Virus record (IMG/VR): IMGVR_UViG_3300005588_000093
Location: 1-24,674 of that record
DNA length: 24,674 nucleotides
Source: a virus
Strand: one strand, 5' to 3'
Shown: positions 22,444-24,674 of the stretch, one piece after another
Position numbering within the stretch: position 1 is the stretch's first letter
Layout: each line of letters opens with the position of its first letter
The notes under the pieces: model-generated
What the model was told of the DNA's origin: nothing
Seen by the model: only the letters and a program-made list of their open reading frames with translations
The model's database searches: none
Translations under genes and position numbers: made by a program

Positions 22444-22986
22444 ATGAAAGAAGAGAAGAAAAACAAATTGACGGACAAGCAAAAAGCGTTTTGTCGCGAG
22501 TATCTTGTTGATTTCAATGGAACTCGAGCGGCGACCGCCGCCGGATATACTGAAAAGTCGGCCCGAGTTCAAGCGGCCAAAATGCTAACAAAAGGAAACA
22601 TTCAAGACGAGATCAAACGTCTCGCCGATGATCTCAATAAGACTCACGGAAATTCAATTGAAAGAATCATTCTCGAATTGCAATTGATCGCGTTCGGCGA
22701 TTATCAAGACCTTGTTGTTTGGGACGAACACGGAGTCAAGTCATGGGTTCCCTCTTCGGAACTCGGAGACAAATCAAGACTCGTTCAAGAGATCTCGGAG
22801 ACGACAACTCAACACGGCGGATCTCGTAAAATAAAAACATACGATAAGGTTCGGGCCCTTGAAATGCTCGGGCGATATCATAAGATTTTCACGGATAAGG
22901 TTGAACACTCGAACCCGGACGGGACTCTCGCTCCGATCGTGAATATCGTTATTCCGTCCAATGGGCGAGAGGCGAAAGATGAATGA
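22444..22986 (+). CDS. terS: Terminase small subunit
   Basis: A 180-residue protein with the Terminase_2 signature. The N-terminus 'LTDKQKAFCREYLVDFNGTRAATAAGY' is the HTH DNA-binding region, 'SARVQAAKML' follows, and the C-terminus has 'RALEMLGRYHKIFTDKVE', the typical oligomerisation and tail part. It would bind pac or cos DNA and deliver it to the large subunit. The start is fixed by family length. It has a promoter at its ATG but no clear RBS. It overlaps the next gene by ATGA. Confidence 0.9.
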   Translation: MKEEKKNKLTDKQKAFCREYLVDFNGTRAATAAGYTEKSARVQAAKMLTKGNIQDEIKRLADDLNKTHGNSIERIILELQLIAFGDYQDLVVWDEHGVKSWVPSSELGDKSRLVQEISETTTQHGGSRKIKTYDKVRALEMLGRYHKIFTDKVEHSNPDGTLAPIVNIVIPSNGREAKDE

Positions 22987-23234
22987 CAAAAAAGAAAATA
23001 GACGCCGCCGGGTTTTGTATAACGTGCGGACTTCGAAAGGGAATACATAAGGTCGCGAACGATTCATTGAAAAGGATCGAAGAACTCGAAAAGGAAATCG
23101 AGGACGCGACAACAATCAACGCGGATCTCGCGAAACAAAACGAACGAATTGAGAGAGAGGGAAATAAACTCAATGGCGAAAACCAACAACTCCGGAAAGA
23201 GTTCAAAGAACTCTCCGAATCAAAAAGTTTATAA
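22983..23234 (+). CDS. CxxC plus coiled-coil small protein between terminase subunits
   Basis: An 83-residue protein starting in an ATGA overlap with terS and overlapping the start of terL by 62 bases. The N-terminus contains CITC (12-15), a single CxxC pair that could bind metal by dimerising. From about residue 25 onward it is a coiled coil (RIEELEKEIEDATTINADLAKQNERIEREGNKLNGENQQL). It may be a terminase or packaging accessory, but no family is recognised. Both overlaps argue for coordinated synthesis with TerS and TerL. Confidence 0.65.
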   Translation: MTKKKIDAAGFCITCGLRKGIHKVANDSLKRIEELEKEIEDATTINADLAKQNERIEREGNKLNGENQQLRKEFKELSESKSL

Positions 23235-24639
23235 TATAAGTCCCCAGGCCGGGCCTCAAACTTCGTTCCTTGAGAGCGAGGCGGATATTGTTATATATGG
23301 AGGGGCCGCCGGAGGGGGGAAAACTTATGCGATCCTCCTCGACTTCCTTCGACACTATGAGAACCCGAAGGCCGGGGGAGTTTATTTCCGGCGAACATAT
23401 ACTCAAATTCGAAACGAAGGCGGCTTATGGGACACGGCCGACGAAGTCTTTCGAAAGGTCGGAGCGGTTCCGAAAGAAGTTTCCTCTCAATGGGTTTTCC
23501 CGTCGGGCGCGGCGATCAAGATGGCCCATCTTCAATACGAGAAAAACGTTTATGATTATCAAGGTTCTCAAATCCCTGTAATTTATTTCGATGAGTTGAC
23601 TCATTTCACGGAGAAACAATTCTTTTATCTTATGAGTCGGAACCGATCAACGTCGGGAATCCGTCCTTATATGAGGGCGACAACAAACCCGGACGTTGAT
23701 TCCTGGGTTCGAGAGTTTATTGATTATTGGATCGACGAAGAGGGATTTCCAATCGAAGAACACGGAGGACAAATCCGTTTCTTTTATCGAGTCGAGGGGC
23801 GTCTTTATTGGGACTCTTCGAAAGAATCTTTGATGAGTCGTTTTCCAAAACTCGCCGAACTCGCCGAACCGAAATCCGTCACGTTCATTCCTTCGAAGGT
23901 CACGGACAATCAAATCTTATTGAAAAAAGATCCTAGTTATATGGCGAACCTCCTCGCTCAATCCGCCGTTGAAAGGGCGAGACTCCTTGACGGAAATTGG
24001 AATATAAGACCGACGGCCGGAAACGTATTCAAACGATTTTGGTTCGAAGAGGTTGAGGCGACTCCTCCTCTCGTTGAGATTGTTCGTTGTTGGGATCGAG
24101 CGGCGACGGAATACAATGAAGGCGACTCGGGCGATCCGGATTATACGGTCGGATTCAAACTCGGGAAAGATGCGAACGGTTTCTTTTATATCCTCGATAT
24201 AATTCAAGAACGTTTATCGGCCCATAAGGTTGAGGCCTTGATCTTGAACACGGCGAAACAAGACGGAGTCGGAGTCAAGGTCAAAGGATTCCAAGATCCC
24301 GGAGGGGCCGGAAAGAATGAGATCGAAAACTTTATTCGATTACTTTCGGGATTTGACGTCGTGTCGGAGAAGATCTCCGTTGATAAGATCACGGCCTCGA
24401 AAGGCGCGTCCGCTCAATCGGAGGCCGGAAATATAAAGGTTCTTTCATCGTGTCGCAATAAAGAGGCGTTTTATAATGAGGCGGAAAACTTTCCGGACGC
24501 GAATCACGATGATATTATCGACGGATTCACGGGCGCGTTCAATTGCTTGACCGCCGGAAACGTTGGAACTTTTACGGATGATATGGGACAATATGAAGAA
24601 AACGATTCCTTGACGGATTTCGAAACAATGGATTGGTGA
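23173..24639 (+). CDS. terL: Terminase large subunit
   Basis: A 488-residue protein. ATG 23173 is preferred to the in-frame TTG at 23149; upstream GAGAGAGAGG may serve as RBS. ATPase: Walker A GGAAGGGKT (43-51) and Walker B 'VIYFDE' with D140 and E141. Nuclease (RNase H-like): 'RCWDRAAT' supplies the first Asp, 'KGFQDPGGAGKNE' the middle part, and 'HDDIIDGFTGAF' the last acidic pair. Length is usual for the family. It cuts concatemers and drives ATP-dependent packaging with TerS and portal. The start of the gene overlaps the coiled-coil gene. Strong call. Confidence 0.95.
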   Translation: MAKTNNSGKSSKNSPNQKVYNISPQAGPQTSFLESEADIVIYGGAAGGGKTYAILLDFLRHYENPKAGGVYFRRTYTQIRNEGGLWDTADEVFRKVGAVPKEVSSQWVFPSGAAIKMAHLQYEKNVYDYQGSQIPVIYFDELTHFTEKQFFYLMSRNRSTSGIRPYMRATTNPDVDSWVREFIDYWIDEEGFPIEEHGGQIRFFYRVEGRLYWDSSKESLMSRFPKLAELAEPKSVTFIPSKVTDNQILLKKDPSYMANLLAQSAVERARLLDGNWNIRPTAGNVFKRFWFEEVEATPPLVEIVRCWDRAATEYNEGDSGDPDYTVGFKLGKDANGFFYILDIIQERLSAHKVEALILNTAKQDGVGVKVKGFQDPGGAGKNEIENFIRLLSGFDVVSEKISVDKITASKGASAQSEAGNIKVLSSCRNKEAFYNEAENFPDANHDDIIDGFTGAFNCLTAGNVGTFTDDMGQYEENDSLTDFETMDW

Positions 24640-24644
24640 TAAAA

Positions 24645-24674
24645 ATGGGAATACTTGACGGATTATTCGGGAAA
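24645..24674 (+). CDS. Start of next gene (probable portal protein), truncated by window end
   Basis: Ten codons (MGILDGLFGK) are visible, five bases after the terminase stop. 'MG(I/L)LD.LFG' is a common opening of phage portal proteins, and the portal usually follows the large terminase. With only ten residues the call rests mostly on position. Confidence 0.4.
   Translation, partial: MGILDGLFGK

Noticed and set aside
1-24674. tRNA genes, CRISPR arrays, IS elements, integrase or attachment sites
   Set aside because: No cloverleaf with a CCA-end, no regularly spaced identical repeats, no transposase or integrase motifs and no terminal inverted repeats were found by reading both strands.

Overview
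This window reads as one gene-dense piece of a tailed, siphovirus-like dsDNA phage genome. The marks are a tail tape-measure C-terminus, distal tail and hub proteins, a repeat-built fibre or adhesin, a terminase small/large pair and phage replication and recombination genes. The host is not named by the sequence. A lipoprotein followed by a membrane-anchored coiled-coil protein (a spanin-like pair) and Amidase_3-type lysis suggest a Gram-negative host. No integrase, excisionase, CI-type repressor, tRNA, IS element or CRISPR array is visible, so lifestyle is open. Both ends cut through genes: the tape measure at the left and probably the portal at the right. The missing portal-to-tape block would be head and tail morphogenesis, so the window is probably most of a circularly permuted or arbitrarily linearised genome.

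Layout. (1) 1-5824, rightward late genes: tape measure, distal tail protein, tail hub, a 570-aa adhesin with five ~68-residue repeats, and a small fibre-tip-like protein. (2) 5827-8639, rightward: two unknown proteins, then a run of small membrane or exported proteins (holin candidates, a lipoprotein, a TM plus coiled-coil protein) that look like a lysis module, then an unknown. (3) 16543-8636, leftward, tightly packed with many ATGA overlaps: Sak4-like ATPase, DUF669 protein, an internal intrinsic terminator, small proteins, SF2 helicase, DEDDh exonuclease, C5 cytosine methyltransferase, Amidase_3 endolysin, small proteins, a second DEDDh exonuclease, a VRR-NUC nuclease and a CxxC protein. 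(4) 16544-16624: divergent control region with a perfect ATTGT/ACAAT palindrome between opposed promoter-like sequences. (5) 16625-19011, rightward: Cro-like regulator and a prim-pol/helicase fusion. (6) 19012-19321: non-coding, AT-rich, with GTTTC-type repeats, an origin candidate. (7) 19322-22401: unknown proteins, several looking like accessory virion proteins, and a two-TM protein. (8) 22408-24674: a promoter with a second ATTGT/ACAAT palindrome, terminase small subunit (apparently leaderless), a CxxC coiled-coil protein, terminase large subunit, and the first ten codons of the next gene.

As a system: the Cro-like protein probably governs the divergent early promoters. The right arm supplies priming and helicase. 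The left arm supplies annealing, helicase, exonucleases and methylation, plus, oddly, the endolysin. Packaging and virion genes read rightward.

The most striking unexplained property is at sequence level. The trinucleotide CTG/CAG is almost absent from the whole window on both strands and in all frames, except inside CCWGG. Most of those CCWGG sites in turn abut or overlap GGCC. This goes beyond codon choice and suggests restriction avoidance or a context-specific mutational or repair process, possibly connected to the phage's own C5 methyltransferase. All counts here were made by eye.
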